Of a stretch of DNA of 64,000 bases, positions 9,115 through 18,583 are shown one piece after another (position 1 is the stretch's first letter; each line of letters begins with the position of its first letter). The stretch lies in assembly GCF_040096615.1 (NCBI RefSeq), contig NZ_JBBMEJ010000011.1:62001-126000 (forward strand), read 5' to 3'. The notes beneath the pieces are model-generated. The model was not told the origin of the DNA and did not search any database. It saw only the letters and a program-made list of their open reading frames with translations. Position numbers and translations under genes: made by a program. The stretch is from Blautia_A aquisgranensis. Lineage in GTDB: Bacteria; Bacillota; Clostridia; Lachnospirales; Lachnospiraceae.

Positions 9115-10399
9115 GAATATCCCTTTGAAGATTATGTCTGTTATAGTTGGTATTCTGGTCTGGCTGATCGTGGTAAATGTGGATAATCCTATTGTTACAA
9201 AAGGCTTCGTGATCACAGATGTGCAGATTATCAATGAAGCCTATGTTGACCAGCTTGGTCAGATGGTCATGCAGGATGACAGAGAAAATTCAGTACGTGT
9301 TTATATTACAGGTGAGCGAAAAACAGTCAATCGTCTCACCTCAAGTGATATTAAGGCAGTTGCGGATCTGCAGCAGGCGGAATCCATAGATACAGATCCT
9401 GTGATGATTCCGATTGTAGCTACGTGTCAGGGAATACTTCCGGAGAACATAAAAGTATCTCCACAGAATCTGAGTGTTCATCTGGAAAAAAAGGTCACTA
9501 AGGAATTTGCAATCAATGTAAGCAGCGGTGACAGCAAAGCTGCACAGGGAATGGAAATTGCTTCTCTTACAGCCAATCCGGAAAAAGTCCGGGTTACAGG
9601 ACCGGAATCACTTGTTGGTAAAATAGACGGTGTGAGTGTAGATGTGAGTTCAAAGGTGGATGGAATTGCACAGGATACTACGATCACAGATGCTGAGATG
9701 ACTATTACAGATAAGAATCAGGACACACTTTCATCTAATTCCATGAGTTATCTTAAATTTGATAATAACGGAAAGGTCAATGTTACAGCGAAACTCTGGA
9801 AGGTACGATCTGATATAAGAATCAGTGCCGGATATACAGGTGAGCCGGCGGAGGGTTACACAGTAGACAGTGTTACTACTGTTCCGGAGACTTTCAGTGT
9901 GGCCGGCAGTGAGGAAGCTCTCAATAATCTGAAACTTCAGGGAAATACAATTTATCTTGACAATGAAAACGTAGATATTTCCGGAAAGAGCAATGATGTT
10001 GAGAAGAAGATAAATTTGGCGGAGTTGCTTCCGGAAGGTCTGAAGCTGACATCAGGTTCAAGTGAGGATCTGTGGATAACAGTTAATATTTTGCCTGAGG
10101 GCAGCAAGATATACAGTTTCCCTACAGAAGATATTAAAGTAAAAAATCTGCCGGATGATCTGCAGATGGCTTTTGAAGTAGCGGATGTGGAATTGAAAGT
10201 GCAGGCTGAAGATGGTGATCTTTCAAAATTTAACCTGAAATCAGTGAGTGCATCACTTTCTATGGACGATTGGGAAGAAGGAAGCTATGAAGTACCGATT
10301 AAGGTTAATCTGCCGGACGGCTATAAGCTTCTGGAAAAAGCGACTGCTGAGATCAAAGTTTCAAAGGTTTCCAATGCGGATGCCGAAAACAGTCAATAG
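9095..10399 (+). CDS. cdaR: CdaR, YbbR-domain regulator of CdaA
   Basis: CdaR is the membrane-anchored extracytoplasmic partner of CdaA that modulates its cyclase activity. The 434-residue protein has one N-terminal membrane anchor (IPLKIMSVIVGILVWLIVVN), then repeated YbbR-type beta domains of about 80-90 residues outside the membrane. Repeated stretches such as VRVYITGERK, VRVTGPESLV and FSVAGSEEAL are recognisable. The start lies inside the end of cdaA, so translation is coupled. It probably ends the core c-di-AMP operon, with the HPr-like gene 32 bases on. Confidence 0.92.
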   Translation: MKKNLTKNIPLKIMSVIVGILVWLIVVNVDNPIVTKGFVITDVQIINEAYVDQLGQMVMQDDRENSVRVYITGERKTVNRLTSSDIKAVADLQQAESIDTDPVMIPIVATCQGILPENIKVSPQNLSVHLEKKVTKEFAINVSSGDSKAAQGMEIASLTANPEKVRVTGPESLVGKIDGVSVDVSSKVDGIAQDTTITDAEMTITDKNQDTLSSNSMSYLKFDNNGKVNVTAKLWKVRSDIRISAGYTGEPAEGYTVDSVTTVPETFSVAGSEEALNNLKLQGNTIYLDNENVDISGKSNDVEKKINLAELLPEGLKLTSGSSEDLWITVNILPEGSKIYSFPTEDIKVKNLPDDLQMAFEVADVELKVQAEDGDLSKFNLKSVSASLSMDDWEEGSYEVPIKVNLPDGYKLLEKATAEIKVSKVSNADAENSQ

Positions 10400-10431
10400 T
10401 AGATGAAGAACAGGTATAGGAGACAGCAGAA

Positions 10432-10695
10432 ATGTTAAGTTGTAAAGTAACGGTCAGAAACCCGTCAGGGCTTCATCTCCGCCCCGCCGGACTTTTATGT
10501 GGTGAGGCGATTAAATATAAGTCTTCTGTAACATTTCAGTATGATGGAGGCACGGCAAATGCCAAGAGTGTACTAAGTGTTCTGGGAGCTTGTGTGAAAA
10601 GAGGGGATGATATCACTCTGATCTGTGACGGTGAGGATGAGCAGGAGGCCATAAATGCGCTTGCGGCTCTTATCGAGAGCGGATTGGGCGAATGA
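10432..10695 (+). CDS. HPr-family phosphocarrier protein
   Basis: At 87 residues this is the normal size for HPr, the phosphocarrier of the PEP sugar phosphotransferase system. The active histidine is His15 in GLHLRPAG, and Ser46, the HPr-kinase target, is kept in ANAKSVLSV. It could therefore be the general HPr or the catabolite-repression form Crh; His15 argues for HPr. No ptsI follows, unlike a standard pts operon. It sits directly behind cdaR, so it may be co-transcribed with c-di-AMP genes. Confidence 0.9.
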   Translation: MLSCKVTVRNPSGLHLRPAGLLCGEAIKYKSSVTFQYDGGTANAKSVLSVLGACVKRGDDITLICDGEDEQEAINALAALIESGLGE

Positions 10696-10752
10696 TGCCG
10701 TGACTGATATATTAATAAACCACTATGGTGAGGAGAAGCAGGAGGGATTATT

Positions 10753-13581
10753 GTGAAGAGAAGAGTTGTGGCAATGCTACTCAGCCTTACATTATGTATG
10801 GGTGGCACACTGGAGGCAGGAGCGACAGCTTTAAGCACTCCGGATGTACAGGTAGCAGCTGAATCAGATCTGGGAGCAGATAGTTTCAGCGATGAAACGA
10901 CAGAAAATGAACAGCAGTCTCAGATGGATGGGAACGATGTGGCTGAAGATGACACTGAGGTGACAGTTACACCGGAAATAACAGAAGCGCCAGAGGAACC
11001 AGAGCAACCGGAAATTACGGAGGCCCCGGAAGTAACAGAGACCCCTGAGAACACAGAGACACCGGAGATTACAGTTACCCCGGAAGTAACAGAAGCTCCG
11101 GAAGTACCGGAGGAACCGGAGACCACAGTTACCCCGGAAGTAACAGAGACCCCTGAGAACACAGAGACACCGGAAACAACGAAAATACCTGAAGCGACAA
11201 AAGCGCCACAGGTTACGGTAACACCGGCTGCTGATGCTGAGAAACTGAAGATTGCGTCTGATAAAAAGACAGTAGATAAAGGAAATGCAGATATTGCATC
11301 TGCGACAGGCGCATCTGTCGTAAATGGTGTTGTTGAAGCAAAGACCAGTGACTGGGTAAATGAGGGTGATGGTCTTTACAGACTTCGCAAAAAGAAAGTA
11401 TCTGATGATATGGTACCGGAAGGAAAGACATCTGGAAATACTGCAGAATCAGAAGATGTGGATACTTTGTCAGAAGATACAGAACAGCAGGCTGTTGTAA
11501 CAGAAGATTCCGAAAATACAACAGAAGAAGCAGGGGAAACTACGGATGATGTAGAAGAAATGACCCTGGATAACGGAGATGCAGTACCGGCAGAAGAGAG
11601 CGCTCCGGCTGAAGCAGCTGCAACAGCTGCAACTGTTGAAGACAGTTACTTTACGGCACAGGATGGACTCCTTAAGATTAAAACCAATGGACATACCGGA
11701 TATTATCTTTTTAATGAAGACGGCTACCTGGTAACAGGAAGAATGAGCCGTGAGCCGGGAACAGCCGGATATACCGGAACACAGAAAGTAGAATGGTATT
11801 TCGTTGAGAAAAGTAAGGCAACTTTATATTCAGACAGTCAGGGAAAAGCGATTACACCGTGGACATCCAACCTGGGACAGCAGAAGAAGAAGTACTGGCT
11901 GTGGACAGGAACTATGTTCCGTTATTATAATGCAAATGGAAACTTTACCTCTGTGGCAGCACTGAAGATTTCCGGTAAGCTTCAGAAGATTGGCAGTGAT
12001 TATTATACACTGGATGGAAATGGCAAACCGTATACCGGAATTAAGAAACTTAAAGCAGGTTCTGAAACATTTGAGTACTATTTCCAGCCAGCCCAGAGTA
12101 AGGAAGATATTCCAGGAAAACTCTTCTACAGTGGCTGGATGTATTACAAAAACAGTAAAGGACAGAAACGTTTTATTTACTGCAGCCCCAAGTCATCTAC
12201 AATTGGCCAGGTTATGAAGCACGGGGTTTATGTATCCAAGGTAATGTCAAAAACCAATACATTTATGCTTAATGCGAATGGTTATGTGCTTAAGAATACT
12301 ATGGCCAAGGCACAGAATAATGCTTATTATATTACAGATTCCAAGGGACATATTATTAAAGAAAAACTTGTGAAATATAAAGGATACAGGTATTATTTCG
12401 GAAGTGCAGGAAGAAGAGCCACATGGAAGAATCTCTGGCACAGCTGCCCGGGAGCATCCGGACACTACTACTATTTCGGAAGTGTAGCGGGAAGAGTTGT
12501 TGAGAAAAAAGGCTGGCAGAGGGTTGTAAACGGCAAGGGACAGTTTTACGGATGGTTTTATTTTAACAATAGCGGTAATAACTATAAAAATCAGATGATT
12601 ACCGTTGGCAGCTCAAAGAAGAGCTATTATTTCACAAAAACAGGTAAACTGGCCAGCGGCATTACAAAGATCAATAATAAATATTACTTTTTTGCAACAT
12701 CCAATTCCAATAGTCACAGAGGATGGCTGTACAAAAATACACTGATTCGTTATAAAAACAATTGGTACTATGCAAACAAGGCAGGTATTCTGAGAAAAAA
12801 TGGCTGGCAGAAAGTCGGAAAATACTGGTATTATCTGAGTAACTATAAAGTTGTGACCAACAAGTCCATAAAGCATGGCAAAGTCAGCGGACGTCTGGAC
12901 AGCCAGGGACGTTTCTCAACAGGATGGGTAGTTGTCAGTGACTATAATAATAAAGTAAGATATATTGATCCGGACAGTGGTGATAAATATCTGACAAGTA
13001 CAAGTCGATGGATTGATGGTAAGCTGTATTATTTTGACAGAAATGGATATCGTCGCAATGATGTAAGTTCTATTTATGGCGGACCATATTATCTTGAAGT
13101 TGACAAGACGAATGGTGTTATGACAGTATACACAGACTACAGCAAAAAAATTCCGGTTAAGACAATTCGTGTTTCCGTCGGACTTTCCGGTACACCTACA
13201 TGGGATGGTACATACGGACTTAGTCGTAGCCTGAGATGGCAGCCTTTAATGGGACCATCCTGGGGACAGTATGGAACTCATGTTGATGGCTGTGGACAGG
13301 GAGGAATTTTTATCCATTCTGTAGCAGGTGGAACACGGAGCGTTTATAACCTTCCGGCCGGGGAATATATGAAGCTTGGAAATCCGGCATCTCATGGATG
13401 TATTCGTGTTTGTGTTGCAGATGCAAAATGGGTATATGAAAGATGCGATGGTTCAACAATTCATATCTACAGCAGCGGCAAATACAGCAATAATGAAGCC
13501 TTTAAGGGTCCATTAGGCCGTAAGCCAATTACACCATTGCGTGGATCACAGAATTTTGACCCAACAGATCCGGCAGTATAA
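10753..13581 (+). CDS. Secreted L,D-transpeptidase with cell-wall-binding repeats
   Basis: This 942-residue exported protein probably makes L,D-crosslinks in peptidoglycan or anchors to it. It has a signal peptide (about residues 1-25), then a Thr/Pro/Glu-rich spacer (about 65-160) built of TPEVTE and APE units, and an acidic linker to about 290. Many choline-binding-like repeats with YYF, GW and NG motifs span about 300-770. A C-terminal YkuD domain carries the catalytic histidine in GIFIHSV and cysteine in SHGCIRV near residue 880. The start is GTG at 10753, with GGAGGG seven bases upstream. A strong terminator follows. Whether the repeats bind choline, glucan or another wall polymer is unknown. 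Confidence 0.9.
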   Translation: MKRRVVAMLLSLTLCMGGTLEAGATALSTPDVQVAAESDLGADSFSDETTENEQQSQMDGNDVAEDDTEVTVTPEITEAPEEPEQPEITEAPEVTETPENTETPEITVTPEVTEAPEVPEEPETTVTPEVTETPENTETPETTKIPEATKAPQVTVTPAADAEKLKIASDKKTVDKGNADIASATGASVVNGVVEAKTSDWVNEGDGLYRLRKKKVSDDMVPEGKTSGNTAESEDVDTLSEDTEQQAVVTEDSENTTEEAGETTDDVEEMTLDNGDAVPAEESAPAEAAATAATVEDSYFTAQDGLLKIKTNGHTGYYLFNEDGYLVTGRMSREPGTAGYTGTQKVEWYFVEKSKATLYSDSQGKAITPWTSNLGQQKKKYWLWTGTMFRYYNANGNFTSVAALKISGKLQKIGSDYYTLDGNGKPYTGIKKLKAGSETFEYYFQPAQSKEDIPGKLFYSGWMYYKNSKGQKRFIYCSPKSSTIGQVMKHGVYVSKVMSKTNTFMLNANGYVLKNTMAKAQNNAYYITDSKGHIIKEKLVKYKGYRYYFGSAGRRATWKNLWHSCPGASGHYYYFGSVAGRVVEKKGWQRVVNGKGQFYGWFYFNNSGNNYKNQMITVGSSKKSYYFTKTGKLASGITKINNKYYFFATSNSNSHRGWLYKNTLIRYKNNWYYANKAGILRKNGWQKVGKYWYYLSNYKVVTNKSIKHGKVSGRLDSQGRFSTGWVVVSDYNNKVRYIDPDSGDKYLTSTSRWIDGKLYYFDRNGYRRNDVSSIYGGPYYLEVDKTNGVMTVYTDYSKKIPVKTIRVSVGLSGTPTWDGTYGLSRSLRWQPLMGPSWGQYGTHVDGCGQGGIFIHSVAGGTRSVYNLPAGEYMKLGNPASHGCIRVCVADAKWVYERCDGSTIHIYSSGKYSNNEAFKGPLGRKPITPLRGSQNFDPTDPAV

Positions 13582-13608
13582 TATTTTTGGGCAGTAGCAT
13601 AAAGTAAA

Positions 13609-13656
13609 AGGCAGACCGGTGTCCGGCTATATGATAGCTGGCACCGGCCTTTTTCT
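13609..13656 (+). terminator. Rho-independent terminator after the L,D-transpeptidase
   Basis: A long stem pairs CCGGTG and GCTAT on the left with ATAGC and CACCGG on the right, around 13615-13648. TTTTT follows at about 13650. Confidence 0.75.
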
Positions 13657-13667
13657 GTATATATGGC

Positions 13668-13696
13668 TTTACTTTCTATTTGCCGGTCTGTATAAT
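13668..13696 (+). promoter_or_regulatory. Predicted promoter for the GH25 and ATP-grasp operon
   Basis: TTTACT at 13668-13673 and a perfect TATAAT at 13691-13696 have 17-base spacing. It lies just downstream of a terminator and 48 bases before the lysozyme start. Confidence 0.6.
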
Positions 13697-13743
13697 GAAA
13701 AATATGAAAAAATAGACAAAAATTTACAGGGAAGGAATACGAA

Positions 13744-15279
13744 ATGAGAGATTGGAAGAAGTGGCTTGCTGCTGGTTGCATGGCAGTATTGCTGGGGATT
13801 GGAACAATAGGGACTACAGCGATGGCGATGGGAGGCGGCGGAGTAGACCGAAGTGAGGCTGTTGCACAGGAAGAAAAAGTTCCTCTTGGAAAGGCAACAC
13901 AGAGTTCCAGCTCCAGAGCGTGGAAAAAGATCAATGGGATTTGCTATAACGGAAGCGGACAGAAGCTGGAAGGAGCTATCACACGTGGAATTGATGTTTC
14001 GGAATGGCAGGATACCATTAACTGGGCTAAAGTGAAAAAGTCAAATATAGATTTTGCTTTTATACGTATTTCATATGGCCTGAACAGGATCGATGAAAAA
14101 TATGATTATAATATGAAACAGGCAGAAAAAGCAGGAGTACCGGCCGGAACATATGTGTATAGTCTTGCAACGACGACACAGCAGGCTCTGAAAGAGGCGC
14201 AGCTTGCAATCAGAAAAATGGATGGCTATAAGGTTTCCTATCCGGTTGTTTATGATATTGAATATAGCAGAATGCGCAGTTTATCTTCTTCACAGATTGC
14301 GAATCTGGCCAAGGCTTTTTGTAATGAAGTTAAAAAGGCCGGATACTATCCAATGATTTATTGTAATACAGACTGGTATGATAATAAGATTGACTGGAGC
14401 AAGCTTACAGGCTATGATGTATGGCTTGCACGCTATGGCGACAGAATTATGGCACCGTCTATGAAAAACTATAAATATACAATATGGCAGTCTACAGATG
14501 GAGATGGCGGCGGATATCTGAATTCTACCAAGGGGCTTGTTGCGGGAATTCCAAGCTATTCTACTGTAGATGTTGATTTCGGATATGTGGATTATACAAA
14601 GATTATTACACCAAGATGGTCAGCGGTTAGTACTTATAAGGCATCGACAAAACCGGATACTGCTAATAGAAGAATTGGATGGTTTACAGAAAACGGAAAA
14701 AAATTCTATTATCTTAATGGTTCAAAGAAGACAGGCTGGGTGGAAGTAAACGGAAAAAAATATTATGTTCATAAAACTCAGGGCATGTATAAAAATAAGC
14801 TGATTACAGACTCAAAAAAAATAGTTCGATATGTGGATAAAAACGGAGTTCTTGTCAAGAATAAATGGATTACCGTAAATGGTAAAAAATATTATTTTGA
14901 CAAAAATGGACATGCATTAAAAGGCATGAAAAAAGTTGGTGGCAATTATTACTACTTCCACACTGAAAAAGCCTACATGATGAAAAATACCAAATACAAA
15001 AACAGCAATGGTGATGTGTATTATTTTGAAAATAATGGAACCATGGCTAAAAGCGTATTCTATACATGGAAGGAAAACGGTAAAAGTAATACATATTATT
15101 TCACGGGAAATGGAAAAATGCACAGATCCTGGCTGACAAGAAATGGAAAAACATGTTGTTTTGACAAGACTACAGGAATTATGTATAAAAATTGTACAGT
15201 TAAAATGAATGGAAGAACTTATACTTTTGATAAAGACGGAAGATATGTGCGACCAACACAGAAAAAGGATGAAAAATGA
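13744..15279 (+). CDS. Secreted GH25 lysozyme with cell-wall-binding repeats
   Basis: GH25 muramidases cut the MurNAc-GlcNAc bond of peptidoglycan. The 511-residue protein has a signal peptide (about residues 1-29), a GH25 domain (about 80-280) and four or five wall-binding repeats to the C-terminus (for example GWFTENGKKFYYLNG). The domain shows GIDVSEWQ at its start and VVYDIEY with the catalytic acidic pair near residue 173. The last codons overlap the ATP-grasp/PLP fusion gene as ATGA, which is odd: a wall hydrolase translationally coupled to small-molecule enzymes. This suggests a common role at the cell surface. Confidence 0.93.
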   Translation: MRDWKKWLAAGCMAVLLGIGTIGTTAMAMGGGGVDRSEAVAQEEKVPLGKATQSSSSRAWKKINGICYNGSGQKLEGAITRGIDVSEWQDTINWAKVKKSNIDFAFIRISYGLNRIDEKYDYNMKQAEKAGVPAGTYVYSLATTTQQALKEAQLAIRKMDGYKVSYPVVYDIEYSRMRSLSSSQIANLAKAFCNEVKKAGYYPMIYCNTDWYDNKIDWSKLTGYDVWLARYGDRIMAPSMKNYKYTIWQSTDGDGGGYLNSTKGLVAGIPSYSTVDVDFGYVDYTKIITPRWSAVSTYKASTKPDTANRRIGWFTENGKKFYYLNGSKKTGWVEVNGKKYYVHKTQGMYKNKLITDSKKIVRYVDKNGVLVKNKWITVNGKKYYFDKNGHALKGMKKVGGNYYYFHTEKAYMMKNTKYKNSNGDVYYFENNGTMAKSVFYTWKENGKSNTYYFTGNGKMHRSWLTRNGKTCCFDKTTGIMYKNCTVKMNGRTYTFDKDGRYVRPTQKKDEK

Positions 15280-17384
15280 AAAAAATCGTAATCATCGGTG
15301 CGAATGATTTTCAGAGGCCGTTGATCCGCAAAGCAAAAAACATGGGTTATGAAACCCATGTTTTTGCCTGGCGGGAAGGTGCAACAGGTGCCGCGGATGC
15401 AGACAGATTTTATGAAATCAGCATCACGGAAAAAGAGAAAATCTTAAGTATCTGTCAGAAAATTCAGCCAGATGCAGTGACAACGATCGGATCAGATCTT
15501 GCTAATATCACAGTACAATACCTGGCAGAAAGACTGGGACTTCCGGGAAACAGTCATGAATGTATCATTAATTCGACCAATAAGTTTGCCATGCGAAATG
15601 CATTTCAGAAAGCGGGACTTCAAGTTCCGTTTTTTACAGCTGTGGGAAAAGATGAGAAGGTGATACCGCCTTCCTATCCGGTGATTGTAAAGCCAACAGA
15701 CCGTTCCGGAAGCCGTGCAATCACAAAAGTGGAATCATCGGAAGAACTGGAAACAGCTATTCAGCAGGCAATCGCTCAGTCTTTTGAAAAAAAGGCCATT
15801 GTGGAAGAATATATAAGTGGGGCAGAGTACAGTGTGGAAACCATCAGCTATCAGGGAGAGCACACACTTCTTGCTATCACAAAAAAATATACCACAGGAG
15901 AGCCGCATTATATAGAAGTGGGACACCTGGAACCTGCCCCCCTTTCCGGCGAGCTTCAGGATAAGGTAAAAGAAACCGTATTTGCGGCACTGACTGCTTT
16001 AAAGGTTGAGAATGGAGCCGGACACAGCGAGCTTAGGATCGATGAAAACGGAAATGTCCGGATCATTGAGATCGGTTCCCGTATGGGAGGCGACTGTATC
16101 GGGTCGGATCTGGTGCCGCTTTCAACAGAGCAGGATTTTGTGGGAATGGTAGTGGATGTGGCAACTGGAAATCCGCCCCAAATAAAGCAGAACGCAGAGC
16201 AGCATGTGTCAGCGGTGCATTTTATTATGAACCGACAGGATCTTGAAAAATTTCACTGGATAGAGGCCAATTATCCGGAGACTGTCCGTAAGACGGTTCT
16301 GGAAGGCGATGTAGAACATTGTCAGATCACAGACAGCGGAAGCAGACCGGGATTTTATATCCTTCAGACAGAAACAATGGAGGAGATGAATCATATCCTG
16401 CACAGAGGACCACTGGAAAATCCGATCCAGCTGTTTGAGACACCGGTGCAGAAGCTGCGTATCCATGATGGGCGAAATACTTTTTATATGAAGAGAGATG
16501 ACCTGTTGCCATTCTCTTTTGGTGGAAACAAGGTGCGTTTTGCCCGCAAGTATGTGGAAAACATGCAGGCGGAAGGCTATGACAGCATGGTGATCTATGG
16601 GAATTATCATTCCAATTTATGTCGGATCCTGGCAAGTCTCTGCAACGAGCTTTCCATTCCGTGCTACATGGTCCACAATACAGAGGATGTTAAAGAGACG
16701 AAGGAAACCGGAAACAGCCGGATTATCCGCAGAATGAATGTTCACGAAATTCCCTGTGAAAAGAAGAATATTGCAGCAGCCGTACGAAAAGCAATGGCAG
16801 AGCTTACGGAAAAAGGCTTCCGCCCGTATTATATTTATGGAAATGAGTACGGACAGGGAAATGAATGGCCGCCGATGAAGGCCTATGAGGAAGCCTACGA
16901 GGAGATCTTATCCTGGGAAAAAGCTTCCGGTACAAACCTGGACTACATTTTTCTGGCGTCAAGCACCAATGCAACGCAGTCAGGACTGATGGCAGGAAAG
17001 CTCCAGAACAAAGAGGACTGTAAGATCGTGGGAATTTCCGTTTCCAGAAATGCGAGCCGCGGAAAAGAAGTAATAGAGAACAACCTGCGTGAGTATGCAG
17101 AACGTTTTTCCATGGATTTTCCGGAGGACTGGGAAAAGGAGATCGAATTTACGGATTCCTATATGGAAGGCGGATACGGAGCCTGGTCAGAGCCTGTAGC
17201 TACGATGATCAGGAAAGTTTATGAGACCGATGGTGTGTATCTGGACATGACCTACACGGGAAAGGCTTTTTATGGCATGATGAAATATCTTCAGGAAAAA
17301 AATATCCAGGGAAAAAATATTCTTTTTCTGCACACAGGTGGTCTGCCGTTATTTTTTGATTTTCTGGAGGATGAACGGGCATGA
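15276..17384 (+). CDS. ATP-grasp ligase fused to PLP-dependent ACC-deaminase/D-Cys desulfhydrase-like domain
   Basis: The 702-residue protein has two enzymes in one chain. Residues 1 to about 390 are an ATP-grasp carboxylate-amine ligase: pre-ATP-grasp fold (VIIGANDFQRPLI), VIVKPTDRSGSRAI, EEYISGAEYSVE, and metal-binding IIEIGSRMGGDCIG. Residues about 395-700 resemble fold-type II PLP enzymes of the ACC deaminase/D-cysteine desulfhydrase family: MKRDDLLPFSFGGNK, with predicted PLP lysine K419, then GNYHSNLCR, SSTNATQSG and the C-terminal HTGGLPLFF. The ligase probably joins an amino acid to an amine, with the PLP domain making or processing that amino acid. Substrates are unknown. It overlaps the upstream lysozyme and the downstream ATP-grasp gene by four bases each. 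I know of no characterised fusion of this kind. Confidence 0.88.
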   Translation: MKKIVIIGANDFQRPLIRKAKNMGYETHVFAWREGATGAADADRFYEISITEKEKILSICQKIQPDAVTTIGSDLANITVQYLAERLGLPGNSHECIINSTNKFAMRNAFQKAGLQVPFFTAVGKDEKVIPPSYPVIVKPTDRSGSRAITKVESSEELETAIQQAIAQSFEKKAIVEEYISGAEYSVETISYQGEHTLLAITKKYTTGEPHYIEVGHLEPAPLSGELQDKVKETVFAALTALKVENGAGHSELRIDENGNVRIIEIGSRMGGDCIGSDLVPLSTEQDFVGMVVDVATGNPPQIKQNAEQHVSAVHFIMNRQDLEKFHWIEANYPETVRKTVLEGDVEHCQITDSGSRPGFYILQTETMEEMNHILHRGPLENPIQLFETPVQKLRIHDGRNTFYMKRDDLLPFSFGGNKVRFARKYVENMQAEGYDSMVIYGNYHSNLCRILASLCNELSIPCYMVHNTEDVKETKETGNSRIIRRMNVHEIPCEKKNIAAAVRKAMAELTEKGFRPYYIYGNEYGQGNEWPPMKAYEEAYEEILSWEKASGTNLDYIFLASSTNATQSGLMAGKLQNKEDCKIVGISVSRNASRGKEVIENNLREYAERFSMDFPEDWEKEIEFTDSYMEGGYGAWSEPVATMIRKVYETDGVYLDMTYTGKAFYGMMKYLQEKNIQGKNILFLHTGGLPLFFDFLEDERA

Positions 17385-18568
17385 AAAAACTGATGATCCT
17401 GGGGGCAAGTTATTCACAGCTTCCACTTTATAAAATGGCGAAAAAACTTGGAGTTTCAACCGTTGCTGTGAGCACACCGGGAGACTGGCCGTGTTTTGCG
17501 ATCGCAGATGAATACTCTTACACGGATATTTCCGATCCGGAAGCTGTACTGAAAGCAGCCCGGGAGCATAACATTGACGGAATCACAACCTGCTGTCTGG
17601 ACGCAGGGATACGCTCCATAGGATATGTATGTGAGCATATGGGACTTAAGGGCTTATCCGAACAGGCCGGTTTTCTCTGCAGTGACAAGTATTATATGAA
17701 GGAAGCCTTTGTAAAAGGCGGTGTGCGGTGTGCGAAGCATATCCGTATCCAGAGCCGGGAAGAACTTGAGAGCGCATTGGACCAGCTGGAATTTCCGGTG
17801 ATCTTAAAGGCTGTGGATCTGATGGGAAGCAGAGGGCTTTTCCGCTGCGAGAACCGCGAGGAGGCACTTTCTCACTATCAGGATACCATGGATGCCACGG
17901 GAAAAGATTACTGTTTGGTTGAGAAATTTATCCAGGGGCAGATGCTGGGCTGTGAAGCCATGATCTCGAACGGTAAGCTTCTGTTTTGCCTGCCGAACAA
18001 TATCGAGAATTATCAGAGCCATGTTCCCACACCAATCGGCCATTCCGTGCCGTACCGGAAGCAGGATACGCTGGGAGCAGAAGTGGAACATCAGCTGAAG
18101 CTTGCGATTCAGGCACTTGGAATGGACAACTGCCCGATCAACTGTGACCTGATGGAGAAAGATGGAAAAATCTATGTGATCGAGATCACCGGACGCGCAG
18201 GAGGAACCTGTCTGCCTGAGACAACGGGTATTTACTATGGAATCGACTATTATGAAGCAATCGTGCGGCTGGCCCTAGATATGGAAGCTGAGGCTCTTTT
18301 TGAAAAAAGCTCTCCACGCACAGCCAATCTTTCCCATATCCTGACCTCAGACAGGACAGGAATCCTGAAACAGATCCATAATGACAACGAAATAACAGAA
18401 AATATCGTGGATCTTTCGTTTAATGTGGAGCCAGGAGAGGAGATCCGGAAGTACGAAAACGGTCGTGACCGTATCGGCCAGGTGATCCTTAAGGGGAAAA
18501 ATCTGGATGATTGCCAGCAGAATCTGGCAAAGGTTTTGTCGAAAATAAACATTGAATTTATATCATGA
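17381..18568 (+). CDS. ATP-grasp family carboxylate-amine ligase
   Basis: A stand-alone ATP-grasp enzyme of 395 residues. The N-terminal MILGASYSQLPLYKMAKKLG is a pre-ATP-grasp Rossmann-like start. FPVILKAVDLMGSRGL is the ATP-binding loop, VEKFIQGQMLGCEAM precedes the catalytic core, and the metal site is VIEITGRAGGTCLPE near residue 270. The family forms amide or thioester bonds from carboxylates through acyl phosphates. It starts within the stop of the fusion gene. Two ATP-grasp ligases in a row suggest two successive acylations, for example aminoacylation of an amino sugar, but substrates cannot be read. Confidence 0.9.
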   Translation: MKKLMILGASYSQLPLYKMAKKLGVSTVAVSTPGDWPCFAIADEYSYTDISDPEAVLKAAREHNIDGITTCCLDAGIRSIGYVCEHMGLKGLSEQAGFLCSDKYYMKEAFVKGGVRCAKHIRIQSREELESALDQLEFPVILKAVDLMGSRGLFRCENREEALSHYQDTMDATGKDYCLVEKFIQGQMLGCEAMISNGKLLFCLPNNIENYQSHVPTPIGHSVPYRKQDTLGAEVEHQLKLAIQALGMDNCPINCDLMEKDGKIYVIEITGRAGGTCLPETTGIYYGIDYYEAIVRLALDMEAEALFEKSSPRTANLSHILTSDRTGILKQIHNDNEITENIVDLSFNVEPGEEIRKYENGRDRIGQVILKGKNLDDCQQNLAKVLSKINIEFIS

Positions 18569-18583
18569 TTGTGAGAGAATAAC

